Source: Apostichopus japonicus (taxonomy: Eukaryota; Echinodermata; Holothuroidea; Aspidochirotida; Stichopodidae). Taken from it: 64,000 nt of DNA. How positions within the stretch are numbered: the first letter of the stretch is position 1; each line of letters starts with the position of its first letter. The stretch spans positions 11,850,001 through 11,914,000 of the forward strand of contig NC_092562.1 in the NCBI RefSeq assembly GCF_037975245.1. The letters are read 5' to 3'. Of the stretch, positions 12,761 to 24,661 are shown one piece after another. The notes under the pieces are model-generated. The model was not told the origin of the DNA. It saw nothing but the letters and a program-made list of their open reading frames with translations, and did no database searches. The position numbers and the translations under genes are program-made.

Positions 12761-12880
12761 AAATTGCAGTATATCTTAGTCCATTAGAAGTGTCAGTTAC
12801 AGAGGGGAATGTGGGTGATGATATAAGTGTCCGGATATATGTTTGCAGACAACCATCCACCTTGACAACGACTGTTCCAG
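12761..12880 (+). CDS. Exon: first half of Calx-beta module 2
   Basis: This 120-bp phase 1-1 exon has acceptor CTTGCAG and donor GTTAGA. It encodes YLSPLEVSVTEGN and then IYVCRQPS, matching the first exon of module 1 in the position of TEGN and in the VCRQP motif. It is the first half of a second Calx-beta domain. Its partner exon lies 12.6 kb downstream, past repeats at 13-24 kb. Confidence 0.85.
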
Positions 12881-12949
12881 GTTAGATTTGAATCTTAAGT
12901 TTGTAATTGCATTTACTTCAAAAGCAAATTATTGATGAACTCATATTTG

Positions 12950-14020
12950 ATATTTGGATCCACCTTAGTAGCTACAAGAACAATTTTGTTTTACATATAG
13001 GTCAAAGGTCATTGGAGATCACCAGAAGTGTGACAACTTTGTTAACACTATAACTTGAAAAGTACATGGTGTTCTACTTCATAGTTACTGATTAACTTTG
13101 TACTAGAAGCACATTTTTTCTGTTGAGGACAACCGTTTTAAGACCAAACTTAATTACTTCAAAAGCAAATCTTATTGGGAATCCAACTAAGTGTATGAAC
13201 CCTATTGGTTTCTACGGTATGAACACCTGGTTCACACTATAACCAAAAGTACAAGAATGCTGGCTCTTTTTTGTAGAGGTCAAAGTTCAACAGGTTAACA
13301 AGTTTTATAACCTACTGAACACAATGCCTCCAAAAGCAAAGCTTGTGTGACGTTCATGCAGTACTTAGCAAACAACCTTTATAAGTTCACATATTTTATG
13401 AAGATGAACGGTCACTTTGAGGACACCAGAGATCAAAACTCTGAACAGTAAATGGTATAATGTAGAATTAAGCTTGGATGAAATTCATACATTGTGTAAA
13501 TTCACTTAGTGAGTAGCAGAATGCTATATTGTAATCTGTGGAAGTCTATGTTCATTTTAGGTCAAAACTGAACATGTACAATATTACAATGAAGCGTTCA
13601 CTTGAAAGTTGGCAAGGAGCCCCTAAGCCTGTTTGTTTTCTGTTGTTATTCATTGTTGGAGGCAGAATGAATCCATGTGGTGATGATTTGTAAAATAAAT
13701 ATGTGGATGACCATAAGTGTGTTCCAAAGTGTGAAATTAAAGCTTATAGACTGGATAACTCCACACTTAAAGTACATGGATCCACCATTAGTGAATACAG
13801 CATCCCTTTTAATATTTTGGTGGAGGTCAAAGTTCGTTTGACATCAACAGAGGTCAAAGTCTTTTAACCTTGAAAACTCAAAGATTGAAGCTGAGATATC
13901 TTTGTACTTGATATTTAGGTCCACCTGGGTGCAAATATCATACTGGAAACAATATTTTGTATTGTTAAATGTTTTGATATCAAGTGTAGCAAGGAATCAC
14001 TACCCCTTTCGGCTTTCCCC
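12950..14020. repeat. Interspersed repeat rich in GGTCAAAG words
   Basis: The intron just after the first half of Calx-beta 2 contains repeated text of the type AGGTCAAAGTTC, AAAGTACATGG and GATCCACC. The same kind of text occurs at about 46080-46560, so this appears to be a dispersed family. Exact ends and family are unknown. No coding capacity was recognised; a frame at 13902-14168 is not supported as a gene. Confidence 0.4.
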
Positions 14021-16620
14021 AAGGGGAACAATTGAAGTGACTTGTGACTGTGCCATGCTATTTCACCATAGATTTTTAATGCATAAAATATCACGTTCTA
14101 AGCTTGGCTGTTGTGGTCATAGTGGATTTGGCAATGATGACAGCAAGAAAATAAGCTGGAAACAATAGGTAGCCACAGCTTAGAGCTACATGTTGAGTAA
14201 GGTTCCTTGTCCAAGCATAGGTACTTGTACTAAAGTAATTGTTACAGGAAACTGAATTGTTTGGGAGAACATAGCCAACATAACATTGTTTCTTTGACAT
14301 TTTTTACATTGTTTATCAATTTCTTTTTGGAGATGAAGTTTAATTTCCTCATTGCTCAGAAATATCACTTTTCAGTGTGTATTATGTAGCTGGATGTATA
14401 TGCCTAGCATCAGCTAGAAGTGTTCTGTACTACTATATTGCAGAGACTATTCATTACATTATAGATGGGGATTGAATAATGAGTTTGTGGCGCATGGAAT
14501 TTTAGACATGCTTGCAACATGGGGGTTAGTTTACAGAAAAATTGTCACTCATAGTTTCTTATATGTGACAAGCTTTTCAATGGGCCTTTCTCTCAGGAGA
14601 TGTTGATAGTGTGAGCAAGTCTCATGCACCCCTATCTTCATGGTATGACCTATATGCTGCATTTTTCATTTAAATTACAAACTGGTACTTGGTTCCTATC
14701 AGGTGGCTCCTAGACAAACCATAAAGCCTGTAAACCAGGCACCACTTTTCACAAAAAAGTGGCTTCTTGACCTCAAAATTTTTATTTCACCCCTTGACAT
14801 GGGTAAAAGGTCAAATTTACGGCAGTGCTGATGCATGTAAAAAATGCCCTCAATCACCTGGCTGAATTTTTGAAATGTGGAAGAAGGATGCCATTCCATA
14901 GGAACTTGTGTCTTAAGTCAAGACCTTTAGAATGAAAACTCTGAAGTCAAATGTTTAATTAAACAAGAAGTCTAATTTTTTCTTATGAATGCAAAGAAAA
15001 ATGTTGAATGGGTATGCAACTTTCACAAGTTCAGTGTCATCAAGGTACATAGTTACAATGAAGACTGACTTCAAAGGTAAAGAATGACAAATGCTGGGAA
15101 TAAAACAAGGGTGAGCAACTGTTGAAAAGGCTAATGTGTAGCCCAGTATTTCTATTAAGATTTTAAACTTGAGTTCCAGGGAGGCAACATCCCAAAATTG
15201 TTTGCCTTTGCGCATTAAGAATATGCATCCATGTAGTCGACCATAACAACCTGTGTTGTAAAGTTGTCTCTACAAGGACAAACATTCTGTAACTATCAAT
15301 ACACATACTTACCTGTAGGCTGACACATTAAAAAAAAATGCTGTGTTTGAATAGGTATAATGAAAAAGAAATTAAATGAAGAAAACTATAGCTTAGACAC
15401 AGCAACTGAATGACTGTAAATACTGAGATCATGAAAGCAGGAATTATTGCTCTAAAGGTCTGGATTTAGTTGAATATACACATCATGTATTAGTACTCCC
15501 CTACAAAACCTTTATGCAAATGATATAGGAACATGCATGTATGTGTGATGTGAGTGTAATATCCATGAAAAAAAAGAAAAAAAAGAGAAAATAACTTAGT
15601 GAAATGTCTGGAAGAAAATTCTATTTGAAACATACTGTATATTTAATCCAGATATTATTTAATTTGATTCCCAACAGTTATTTATTCTTCAACAGCCGGA
15701 GACCAAGAAGGCTGATAAACTTTCTCATAATTTTAAGAAACTCTTTTTCCTACTGAAAGTATACAATTTCCCTATGTCATATTGGTCTGCAGTTGTATAT
15801 GTATCCACCTTTTCCCCATCCACTAAGCAAGTAAACCTAATCACATGCCAATTGACTTGGATTCTTTTTCATAAGACAAGGACGAGTTAGAACGGTCAGG
15901 CAACAATTAAATAGCTTAGTCTTTTTGCGTACAAAGGAGATCTGTTCAATAGTTGCATGGAATACTACAGCTGATTGACATGTAGTCAGAATGTAATGTG
16001 GCAATGTAAGTCCCATAGCAGAGTGAAGAAAATTGTGACGTCAGAATCAACAAGTCAGTATCAGAGATGTTAGCGTCCCATGTAAATATCAAATATTAAC
16101 TCAGTCCAAAATCAGTCCTAACATTTTTGATGAAAACAATAGTTCAAATAGTTCATGATAGTCTCTGAAAAAATGCAATCATGGCTGCTCCTATCATGAG
16201 CAATGTACTTTTTTTCAATGAATATGGAGATAAAAGAATGCTTGCTGTCAATTCATAAGGGACTATTTATTAGCCAACTAATTCTTTCCTGCATAAAAGG
16301 AATGTTCTTACCACTGTATGAATAATCACTCAACTTGCAGCTATACAAACAATCACTGTTAAGATTAACTGGAAGAAGTTTGGACTGAAAAGCATATATG
16401 TTAGTTAAATAACAACAACGTTTTCCGATGTTTTTTCATGATTTGTGAGTTTGTGTTTCATTTTCAGATAAAGAGGTTTACAATTGCAGTTCGCTAGCAG
16501 TTTCGTGACTTTACCTCCCTGACCAAAGTGTTGAGTCCGAGATGCGGAATCCTGCCCATTTGTTATAACTTTAAATTTTTACTTTTATTTAGCTACAGTT
16601 ACAGGTCTACATATCGTGTT
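14021..16620. other. Intron sequence, nothing recognised
   Basis: AT-rich sequence with only short frames and an A-rich run near 15568-15590. I saw no conserved domain, RNA gene or transposon end. Confidence 0.4.
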
Positions 16621-16629
16621 AAAAGAAAT

Positions 16630-17135
16630 GTTTTTGTTCCTTGCTGGAAGGAAATTAACATATGCAGTCAGGTTGGCGTGTGTGTGTATGTATGCATCTG
16701 TGACACTTGCTTAGATCAACAGTAACAGAGTGATGGATATTTGTCATATTTGCTACGTAGATGTATAATAATGAGATTATGGGGTCAAATGTAAATCTTT
16801 GCATTACAATATCTCCACAACCTCAAGTCTGATTGCTACCGAACATGGTATACAGTTGTTGCTGAATAGCTGGCACATGCAGGTCTAATTTGTTTGGGAC
16901 TATCTTGGGCCCCAAAAAATTCCAAGCCAATTGTTTGACTGGGTATGCCCAAATTTTATTTTTACTTCAAATTGATTTTGGGACAAATTCTTTGGGCCAA
17001 AGTTTGTGGGCCCAATATTTTTGGGACCACTTTGGCTGACATTTTCTTTACATTGCAATAACTCTGCAACTGTAAGTGGGACTGTGGCCAAACTTGGTAT
17101 ACAGTTGTTAGTAAATAGCTGGTACAAATAGACTT
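16630..17135. repeat. Dispersed repeat related to the 9.05 kb block
   Basis: The sequence GCAGTCAGGTTGGCGTGTGT at 16664-16683 is identical to that at 9079-9098 and is again followed by a GT-rich stretch and GTGACACTTGCTT. Downstream are repeated TTTGGGCCAA and TTTTTGGGACCA words that also occur at 21950-22330. This suggests one interspersed family with several intronic copies. No coding capacity. Confidence 0.55.
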
Positions 17136-17572
17136 ATGCTTTGATCCGTATGCATTTACAGTTGAGTCATACTCTGATCCTCCCCCGCTATTCACCCGAT
17201 GTAGCCCATCAGGGCAGGCTCCATATCGTTCACTGTCGTTGCACATATTTAGTACCAAGGTTTGACCACATATTCTGGTGTGTTTTCATATGCTTATTAC
17301 ATTTCTCCATGTTGGATGGTTCGGGAAGTGTTATTTTAGGAGTAAACAGCAGTTTAAGACGGACTTATTTAGTCCGCTTTGCGTTGTTAGGCCTTCTCCA
17401 GCTGCAGCGATTTTTCAGTTAAGAGCTAATCAAAATCCTTATTGTGTATCATGTGATATGTCAGCTGATACAGAAACTGCTCGGCTCAGCGTTTGTACGT
17501 GTTTACAATTCGTCTGCATAACGTACTGCATTACAAGAAAACGATGGGCTGAAAGTCTAACAAAATTTACAG

Positions 17573-17680
17573 CCAACAGTTGGCAAACCGACGTCAAATG
17601 TGCCGAGATATGAAGCAGTTGAAGCTGGCAAATTTCCATGCCTAGAAGATGCTTCCATGATTCAATACCAAACAATAAAG
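17573..17680 (+). CDS. Possible exon of an unidentified gene
   Basis: A 36-codon open stretch lies between an acceptor (TTTACAG at 17566-17572) and a donor (GTAATT from 17681) and leaves in phase 0. It encodes PTVGKPTSNVPRYEAVEAGK followed by FPCLEDASMI. Amino acid use is protein-like and the frame has a stop just upstream of the acceptor, as expected for an internal exon. No family is recognised. It lies inside the intron between the two halves of Calx-beta 2 on the same strand, so it may be a nested gene or an old transposon gene. Confidence 0.3.
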
Positions 17681-18644
17681 GTAATTCTAAGCCTGTTACT
17701 ATTACTCATGTTAGAGCATTACTGTGACAAGAAAGTATACATAACTTCCGCAAGTGATAGTAATGCCAACTATGAAAATTTAGGACAAGGCTCTTCAATA
17801 CCATACTACTAGTTTGCCTTAGACTAGAAGTGATTTACGTAGCACCCATTAAAGGATATATCAACAGCTACTATATACTGCTATCTGTTATTTTATGATA
17901 CCATTTACTTCATGTTTTATGTGTCATGAAACAAAGAAATGAAATCAACACCAGTGTAGGTTCGATAGGCAGACTGATGTTAGGCCTATCAATATTCAAT
18001 GTCGGCCTAGGCCTATGGTCTAGCCTGGAGTCTTGGATTAATTTGTCAAAACAGAGCCTAACTAAGCCTAGAGCATGTCTCTATGGCTGCTGGTAGTACT
18101 GGCACACACAAACAAATGTAGTGTGTAATGTAGCTTATATACAGGGCAATATAAAGTATATAGGCCTAGGCAATGCTACAGTATTGCCAAGTCTCAGATC
18201 CCTTGTACAGATCCCCTTGTACACCGAAAAAAGTGAGTTGGCATTTGTAAGTTTCCAGCTATTTAGCATCAGCATGGCACTTGATTTAGTAGCACCTATA
18301 GTCTTATTACAGCTCTTTAAAAATTTCGAATAAAATATTTTATATCAAAGCATCTTGCTTGGTTTATTCTACTTTGATGCATGTATGGTGAGGCCTTCTT
18401 TTAGTATGGGAAATCCTGTCAAATAGGGTTGCATGTGTTCTGAAACCTTTGTAGTGTGTGGGTTTGTAACTATGCCCTACCAAGCTCATGGCTCCAGGCT
18501 TACACTGAAATAAATGAAACATCAGATGGCTTATTAGTCAGTTGAATTCCAGTGTAGACAATTAAAATTAAAACCACAGTGTGATGGACAGGACAATTCA
18601 AAATACTGTATTAACCAAACAAATTTGGTTTTGATTTGTTGCAG

Positions 18645-18986
18645 ATGAAAGTCCAGGTCCATCGGCGCCAAAGAAAAGAAAATTTGCCTTGCTCCCTCTA
18701 CAGAGATTTCTCTGGCATAACAAAAATTTGTGGAAAATCACGACTCACTTCGGAAGGAAGAAGATCTTGTAGCGGGCAGACGGACCAGCTGTCTCAGTGT
18801 CTGACACGAGATGCTGAAAAAAGGCTCACAGAAGCTGCTGAACAGAGATGTGATGAAAGGATTAAAATGCTATTGCCCAAGACATTATGTTTACACATCA
18901 TAGAGGAAGACTACTTCACCCTAAGCAAGTGGCTTTGGGTTATGGTCGTGTTGACAGTGAGGACTCAGAAAGGATTGTTTGTGTAA
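18645..18986 (+). CDS. Possible downstream exon of the same unidentified gene
   Basis: After a good acceptor (GATTTGTTGCAG) a frame stays open for 113 codons to a TAA. It begins MKVQVHRRQRK and includes LTRDAEKRLTEAAEQRCDER, a likely charged helix. Phase 0 matches the donor at 17681. A second frame through the same start gives ESPGPSAPKKRKFALLPL, which also looks protein-like and has a nuclear-signal-like PKKRK, but meets a stop after about 40 codons. The true frame is therefore uncertain. Function unknown; it may be decayed. Confidence 0.25.
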   Translation: MKVQVHRRQRKENLPCSLYRDFSGITKICGKSRLTSEGRRSCSGQTDQLSQCLTRDAEKRLTEAAEQRCDERIKMLLPKTLCLHIIEEDYFTLSKWLWVMVVLTVRTQKGLFV

Positions 18987-19455
18987 CCAAAGCATAACCT
19001 GGTTAATTGTTTGTTGCTGTTTATCATTATCTTTCATTTTCCAATTTTGTTTCATTCATTTGATACTTTCCTTTTCTTATTTTGTTTTATTCATTTCACA
19101 ATGAATATTAAACTTACTTTGGTAGATTGAGGAGATCCCTAAAGTTTCACTTGTTTACTACGGCTACAGGGCAACATTTTGTGGTTAGGTGGCTCTGTGT
19201 GACCTTTGTCTTTTTTTAAACATAGTAATTGTTTTGTTTGGTCCTTGTTATCTAGGAATACATGTACTGGCTCCAAGCCTCTACACACTTTTGAGAACTG
19301 TGGGAGAAAAAGACAGTTTAATAGCTATTTTGTTTTGGTAGGAATATTCTTGGTGATGGATTTGTATCTACATTGATGAGACCCATTCATAAGCTTAGAT
19401 TCAGGTTAAGTAATGTGTCTGGTAATTGTTTAGTAACTTAATTGACAGCTGATAG

Positions 19456-19608
19456 GTCAATGGACCCCAGATACCAGGGAGTGAAGAGCAAGCTGGTCTA
19501 GAGCCGTCCAGAGAGCCAACCTACCCCAGAGATGTCCCCCAAGAGAGTGAACCTGCCCCGGAAGTAAACCAAGAAGCAATTATATTTCGCGACTTTGTTT
19601 TTGGTTGA
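19456..19608 (+). CDS. Possible short terminal exon, acidic and proline-rich
   Basis: A 50-codon frame follows a stop codon that overlaps a weak acceptor (CTGATAG) and ends at TGA. It encodes EPTYPRDVPQESEPAPEVNQ and then AIIFRDFVFG. The composition resembles the acidic tail of a real protein, but no homologue is recognised and no link to the exons at 17.6-19.0 kb is proven. Confidence 0.2.
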   Translation, partial: VNGPQIPGSEEQAGLEPSREPTYPRDVPQESEPAPEVNQEAIIFRDFVFG

Positions 19609-20029
19609 CACGCCACGATTGTGTTCTTATTTTGTTAGGACTTTTAAGCATTTTATTTTCCAATAAGTTCAGTGGATTTCTTGTTAGACGTAACAGCCCT
19701 GATAAGATATGTAAGTTACCCATGTAAATCATTTAAATTTTTCTTCTAAGTTTAAATAACCCCATTGTTTTTAATACAAGATTCATGTGCATAGTTAACC
19801 TACTATTTTTCCGTATGTTTATTTGTTTGAGCGTTACGCCTTTTCAAGTTGTCCCATTATGAGTCATCTGGTCCTACTCTCATGGGAAGGTGCTACTTAT
19901 AATTTTCCAAAACCTAAAAATATATATTTTTGCCTGGTCACTCCATTTTTGACCAGCTACATTTGCATTAAAGGTGAGTCCCAAGGCAGACATCAGGAGA
20001 CGGCTGGGGTTAAAAATGAATTTATTCAA

Positions 20030-21290
20030 ATTGTTTAACACAGCATAAATGTGTTGTTTTTGAAAAATATCACTGCTTGAAGAATCCAAACAACTCTTAA
20101 AATATTCTTTGGACATTCCTCTATTACCTCAGCCAACACATCCTGGTTTTAATACTGTGTTTAATTAATTTTCATCTTGCTGTGACAAGGAACTGCTGTT
20201 TAATTGTCATACAGTACAACATATAAGAATGACGTTATTTGTTTATTGTTTACTCTTTACATAACACCTATCTAAACATTCAACAACTGTTGAAATGTTC
20301 TTCAGACGTTCCTATATAGCATTCAACCAACATTACCCGGTTATGAATACTGTTAGTGCAAGAACATTTAAATTATGTTATTATCTAGCTTGACAAGAAA
20401 CTGCTCTATTTTCATTATCGTACAACCTATAGGAGTGACGTCATATGTATATTATTTACTCGTAAAATAACACCTCTCCTAGCACCCAACAACTCTTTAA
20501 ATTTCATTTTAATATCCCTCCATCACTTTCAACTAACACATCCTGTTTCTGAATAAGTGCAAGAACATTTAATTTTTGGCGTTTCATGTTGCTGTTACAA
20601 GGAACTCCTGAGTTTTAATTGTCGTCCAACCTATGACAGTGACGTAATTTGTTGATTGTTTACTCGTAAAGTATTACCTCTTTTAGCATCCAACAACTCT
20701 TCAAGAATTCTTAGGACATTTCTTTAAAACATTCAAGCAACAAACCTACATTAAAAAAAAAACTAATTATCATGTTGCTGTGAATAGTCGTTGCTAATTT
20801 TCAATTTAGCCCACACTTCATAGTGAGGTCATTTGTTGTTTACATGCAAGATAACATCTCTCCAATCATCCAACAACTCCTAAGAAAATCTCAGGACATC
20901 CCTCTTAAACTGTCAACAAAAAACATCTAGGTTCTAATAATTGCAAGACCATTTAAATGCCATAACAATGTAGTAATCAGAATTGTAAATAATGTAAAAA
21001 TTGTAATTGTAATAATAATTTAAACAAATGTGTACCATATGTTATGATACTTTTGAATAAATGAGATGGAAAAAAAAAATAAATAAATAAATGCCATTTT
21101 CATGTTGCTGTGACAAGGAACTGCTGTTGTAATTTTCGTTCACCGTATAAGAGTGATGTCATTTGTTTGTTGTTTACCCGCAAAATAACACCTCAATCAT
21201 CCAACATCGCGAAAAATGTTCCCAAGACATTCCTCTACAACTTCCAACCAACAACACTTGGTACTAACTATGTGCAACGAAAGTCGTTTG
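20030..21290. repeat. Satellite-like tandem repeat, ~200-bp units
   Basis: About five diverged units follow one another. Each carries a TTGCTGTGACAAGGAACTGC-like phrase, a GTGACGT(C/A)ATTTGTT-like phrase, a TTTACTCGTAAAATAACACC-like phrase and a CCAACAACTCTT-like phrase. These recur at intervals of roughly 185-210 bp between 20190 and 20790. The last interval is longer because a retroposon is inserted at 20963-21088. Units differ enough to suggest an old array. Not coding. Confidence 0.7.
20963..21088 (+). mobile_element. Short poly-A retroposon insertion
   Basis: A 126-bp insert is bounded by the direct repeat AAATGCCA (20955-20962 and 21089-21096). Its 3' end has an AATAAA signal at 21055-21060 followed by an A-rich tail with (AAAT) units. 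This is the typical product of LINE-driven target-primed insertion, probably a 5'-truncated LINE or a SINE. It interrupts the satellite array. Confidence 0.75.
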
Positions 21291-21890
21291 TTAAGCACTT
21301 TTTGAAGCCTGCCCCGATAGACTTATGTTGGTAAAAAAATCAAATTGGAAATGAGTCTTGAGCAACCACGGATCGCTACGTACATACTCCAAAACTGTTG
21401 TTGTCATGGTTGCATAGCCTTAGGGTGACAATACTGTGATATGTACCGTCCACACACTCAATCTACGTAAGAATCACAACATGTATGATACAGGACTGGA
21501 ATTTCACTCTAGATACATGTGATGTAATGAGGTCACCGGATATCTCGGGTCACTGTTGATGCGAGAGTGTTTACAAAATTTGATCTTGACTTCCAGATAA
21601 GATCCTGGTCTCTGCTAGCATCTGATCTGCGTTTACACTTCAGTCATGATCTTGATGTCAGGATCAGATCCTGATTTTGAGATATGATCCGGATCTAGTG
21701 TAAAGCACCCTTAGCCTCAATTGATATTTGATGCCAGTTCATATCAGTCAAAGCTGGGAAGTGGTCTAATCTTGCTGACATTGGCCATGGAGCTGTATGC
21801 TCCATACATAGTTTAGTTAATTAAACAGTGCATGTACATATAACACTGTACTACAGACACATGGCAGTCCTCCACTGAATTGGTGTCCTT

Positions 21891-22430
21891 TCACAGATGA
21901 TGGGTTGAGCCACTGCAGCATTGCTCCCCTAGTTTCCACCTAAAATGGGTTTTGGGGCATATTCTTTTGGCCCAAATTTCTGGGCCTGATATGTTTGGGA
22001 CCATATGGGTTGACACTGTTTGCACATTGCTATAACTCTGCAACCTTTGATTGCAGCTAAACTTAGTATACAATTGCTGGTTAATAGCTGGTATATGTAG
22101 GCCATCTGGGCCAAATATTCCAGGCTTATTTTTTCGACTAGGTGGGCCCAAATTTTATTTCACCTCAAATGCATTTGGGGACACATCCTTTGAGCCAACA
22201 TTTGTGGTGCCCAATATTTTGGGACCATTTGGGCCAACATATTTGGGGTTCAAATTTTGGGGGCAAATATATGATTGAGCATTGTCTGGGCCAAACATTT
22301 TTGGGACCATTTATGTGCAAAATTTTATTGGACCTAATTTCTTTTGAAATTTTAAAATTGCTGTGAAGGAATTTGGTAGTGTTAACTAGGGTCCACTCCT
22401 TCCATGGTCATATCATTTTTTGTCTTTGTA
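21891..22430. repeat. Dispersed TTTGGGCCAA-rich repeat
   Basis: Repeated TTTTGGGCCAAA, TTTTGGGACCA and GGGCCCAAATTTTATTT-like phrases match 16900-17040 in the other large repeat. The family appears to continue beyond the inserted element at 22789-23187 and to end near 23209-23250 with AAAGAGCCATAGTGCCCG, which resembles the right edge of the 9-12 kb block (AACCACAGTGCCC). Not coding. Confidence 0.5.
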
Positions 22431-22788
22431 TTGCCCTGAGCCTTGTCCTGTGATGAATTTTAGTTTCTGAAATGTTGGCCTGTCCAGCCCCAAAACAAAA
22501 TGCCGTGATGATGTCACTGGCACTCATCGTTCTCCACTGTTCAAATATATTAGATTATGTTGGCACAAGGTTCAAAAATTTACTTCTCATTAATCATAGG
22601 ATGAAAGATCCCCGCACTAGAACTGTGTCGATGTAAAAATTATTAAATAAAGCCTTTCTCATGTACCCAATAGACTGCCACTAAAAAATTCCTTTAATTC
22701 CACAACCTTAAATAAGATTATATCTAAACTTGGGATACAATTATTGGTTAATAGCTCTAGTTCATGTGGACATAAATATGGTATTGGT

Positions 22789-23187
22789 CAGTGGTGGAGC
22801 TAGGGGTATTGGTCAGAGGGGGCGAGAATGGTCTGTAGGGGCGCTTTCGACACTATCTAAAGCGGAGCGCCACCACAGGTTGGCACGAAGTGTACAGAAT
22901 TTTTGTGATTAAAGATACTCCCTAGATTGCAGGAAATGACCCTTTCCGGACCTTACTAATTTGCAGATAAAACGAAGAATAAATAGGTGTCATCGCCATT
23001 TTGTCAGAAAATTACACCAACAAAATGTGACAAATGTCAATAGGTATTTGAGATTGCAATAAAAAAGTCAATAATCGTGAATAAGTAAAAAGTTGTCAAA
23101 AGCTGAAAATGTTGGCAGTAGTCCATTTGAGTCTGTGGGGGGGGGGTGGCATCCGGCCTCGCTGACTGTATGAACGCTCCGCCACTG
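22789..23187. mobile_element. hAT-like non-autonomous element, copy 1
   Basis: A 399-bp insert begins CAGTGGTGGAGC and ends with the inverse GCTCCGCCACTG. It is flanked by near-identical 8-bp repeats GTATTGGT (22781-22788) and GTATTGGG (23188-23195). An 8-bp duplication and CAGTGGCGG-type ends fit the hAT superfamily. Its interior is homologous, in inverse orientation, to the element at 23943-24337. No transposase is encoded. Confidence 0.85.
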
Positions 23188-23585
23188 GTATTGGGTGATG
23201 ACTTTCAACACAAGCAAAGAGCCATAGTGCCCGTTTGGGCTCTTGCTTTTTTTATTTTCATTTTCATTTTCATATATTTTTGACTGAAGATCCATATCAA
23301 TTTCTAGCAGGCTCTGTGATACATGCAAGCTGCTTACATCGAATTTTCACAGTGCAAAAATGTATGCTAATTTCAGTACTTCAAGCTGGCTACCTCATAA
23401 ATACTGACAGTTTTAATTCTTCCAAGCAAACCTGCAACTGCCAGCTGAGAAAAAATATGGCTTGTCATTTTAAATATGCTGCAAACAAGCTCTCTCTAAA
23501 TGTTGATAAATCAAATAATATATTATTTAGTACACATTGTTAGCATGAATGGGATCATCAGATTACAATGGGCGGTAAGTGCACA

Positions 23586-24653
23586 CAGTGGCGGCGGAAC
23601 CGGGGGGGCTTGTGGGGGCTCAGCCCCCCCAATGAAAAAGTTGAGGGGGCAAATGCATGATAAGCCCCCCCAATATTTACCAAGGCTCCGAAACGTGCAT
23701 CTGCCCATTTTTCAATGCATACTTGTCGATCTGTCCGATGCACACGTATACTATATAGGTGTAATAATTTTAGTAATTGCTGGGGGACCCTCGGCCCGTC
23801 CCCTGGCTATAGACCACATTGTCACCCCAACCGCCCCGTGAAAAGTGGAAGCAGTGAGTGTGAGTACCGGTAAGCGCAACACAATTTCGTCTTAGGACAA
23901 TGACTTGCCTCATTTCAGCCAGTTCTCCAACATCCCCTTACTCAGTGGCGGAGCGTCCATACAGTCAGGGGGGCAGATGCCCCCCCCCCTGACGGACTCA
24001 AATGGACTGCTGGCGCCCTTTTCAGTTTTTCACTACTTTTTACTTATTCGCGATTATTGACTATTTTATTGCGCTCTCATCTACCTATTGACATTTGTCA
24101 TATTCTGTTGGTGTAATTTTCCGACAAAATGGCGACGACACCTATTTATTCTCCGTTTATCTGCAAATTAGCAAGGCCCGGAAAGGGTCATTTCCTGCAA
24201 TCTAGGGAGCATCTTTACTCAAAAATTTTCTGTACGCTCTGCGCCAATCTGTGGTGGCGCTCCGCTTAGATAGTGTCGAAAGCGCCCTACAGACCATTCT
24301 TGCCCCCCCCCGACCAATACCCCTAGCTCCGCAACTGCCCTTACTACACTCAAAACGTCTTTGCGAGTACACTACGAGTTATAGCTACTCTCTTTAAACA
24401 CCATCGAATATACAAATTACAATGTTTTTACAGACTTTCTCGTTCAATCTAAGAAATTGCAGGCTTGAGACCCATATTTTAGGGCTAGGTATTCGCAGCA
24501 TAAAACACTCAGGAAGTGTCGTTTCCGGCCATCTGGGGGTTTGAAAAAACCCAAAATTTTCTTGTACGCTCCGCGCCAACCGATGGTGGCGCTCCGCTTA
24601 GATAGTCTCCACAAATTAGCCCCCCCAATAATTTTTCCGTTCCGCCGTGCCTG
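23586..24653. mobile_element. hAT-like non-autonomous element hosting a nested copy
   Basis: Begins CAGTGGCGGCGGAACC and ends GGTTCCGCC-like text in inverse (CCGTTCCGCCGTGCCTG). It is flanked by a perfect 8-bp duplication AGTGCACA (23578-23585 and 24654-24661). G-runs near the left end pair with C-runs near the right. Removing the nested insert at 23943-24337 and its extra duplication leaves about 665 bp. No transposase recognised. Confidence 0.85.
23943..24337. mobile_element. hAT-like non-autonomous element, nested copy
   Basis: A 395-bp element begins CAGTGGCGGAGC and ends GCTCCGCAACTG. It is flanked by a perfect 8-bp duplication CCCTTACT (23935-23942 and 24338-24345). It is an inverted relative of 22789-23187, sharing blocks such as TTTCCTGCAATCTAGGGAG and its complement. 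It sits inside the larger element 23586-24653, so it arrived later. Confidence 0.88.
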
Positions 24654-24661
24654 AGTGCACA

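Noticed and set aside
23235-23841. Overlapping 102- and 113-codon plus-strand frames
   Set aside because: They cross the boundary of a hAT-like element and G-rich terminal sequence; no domain is visible.
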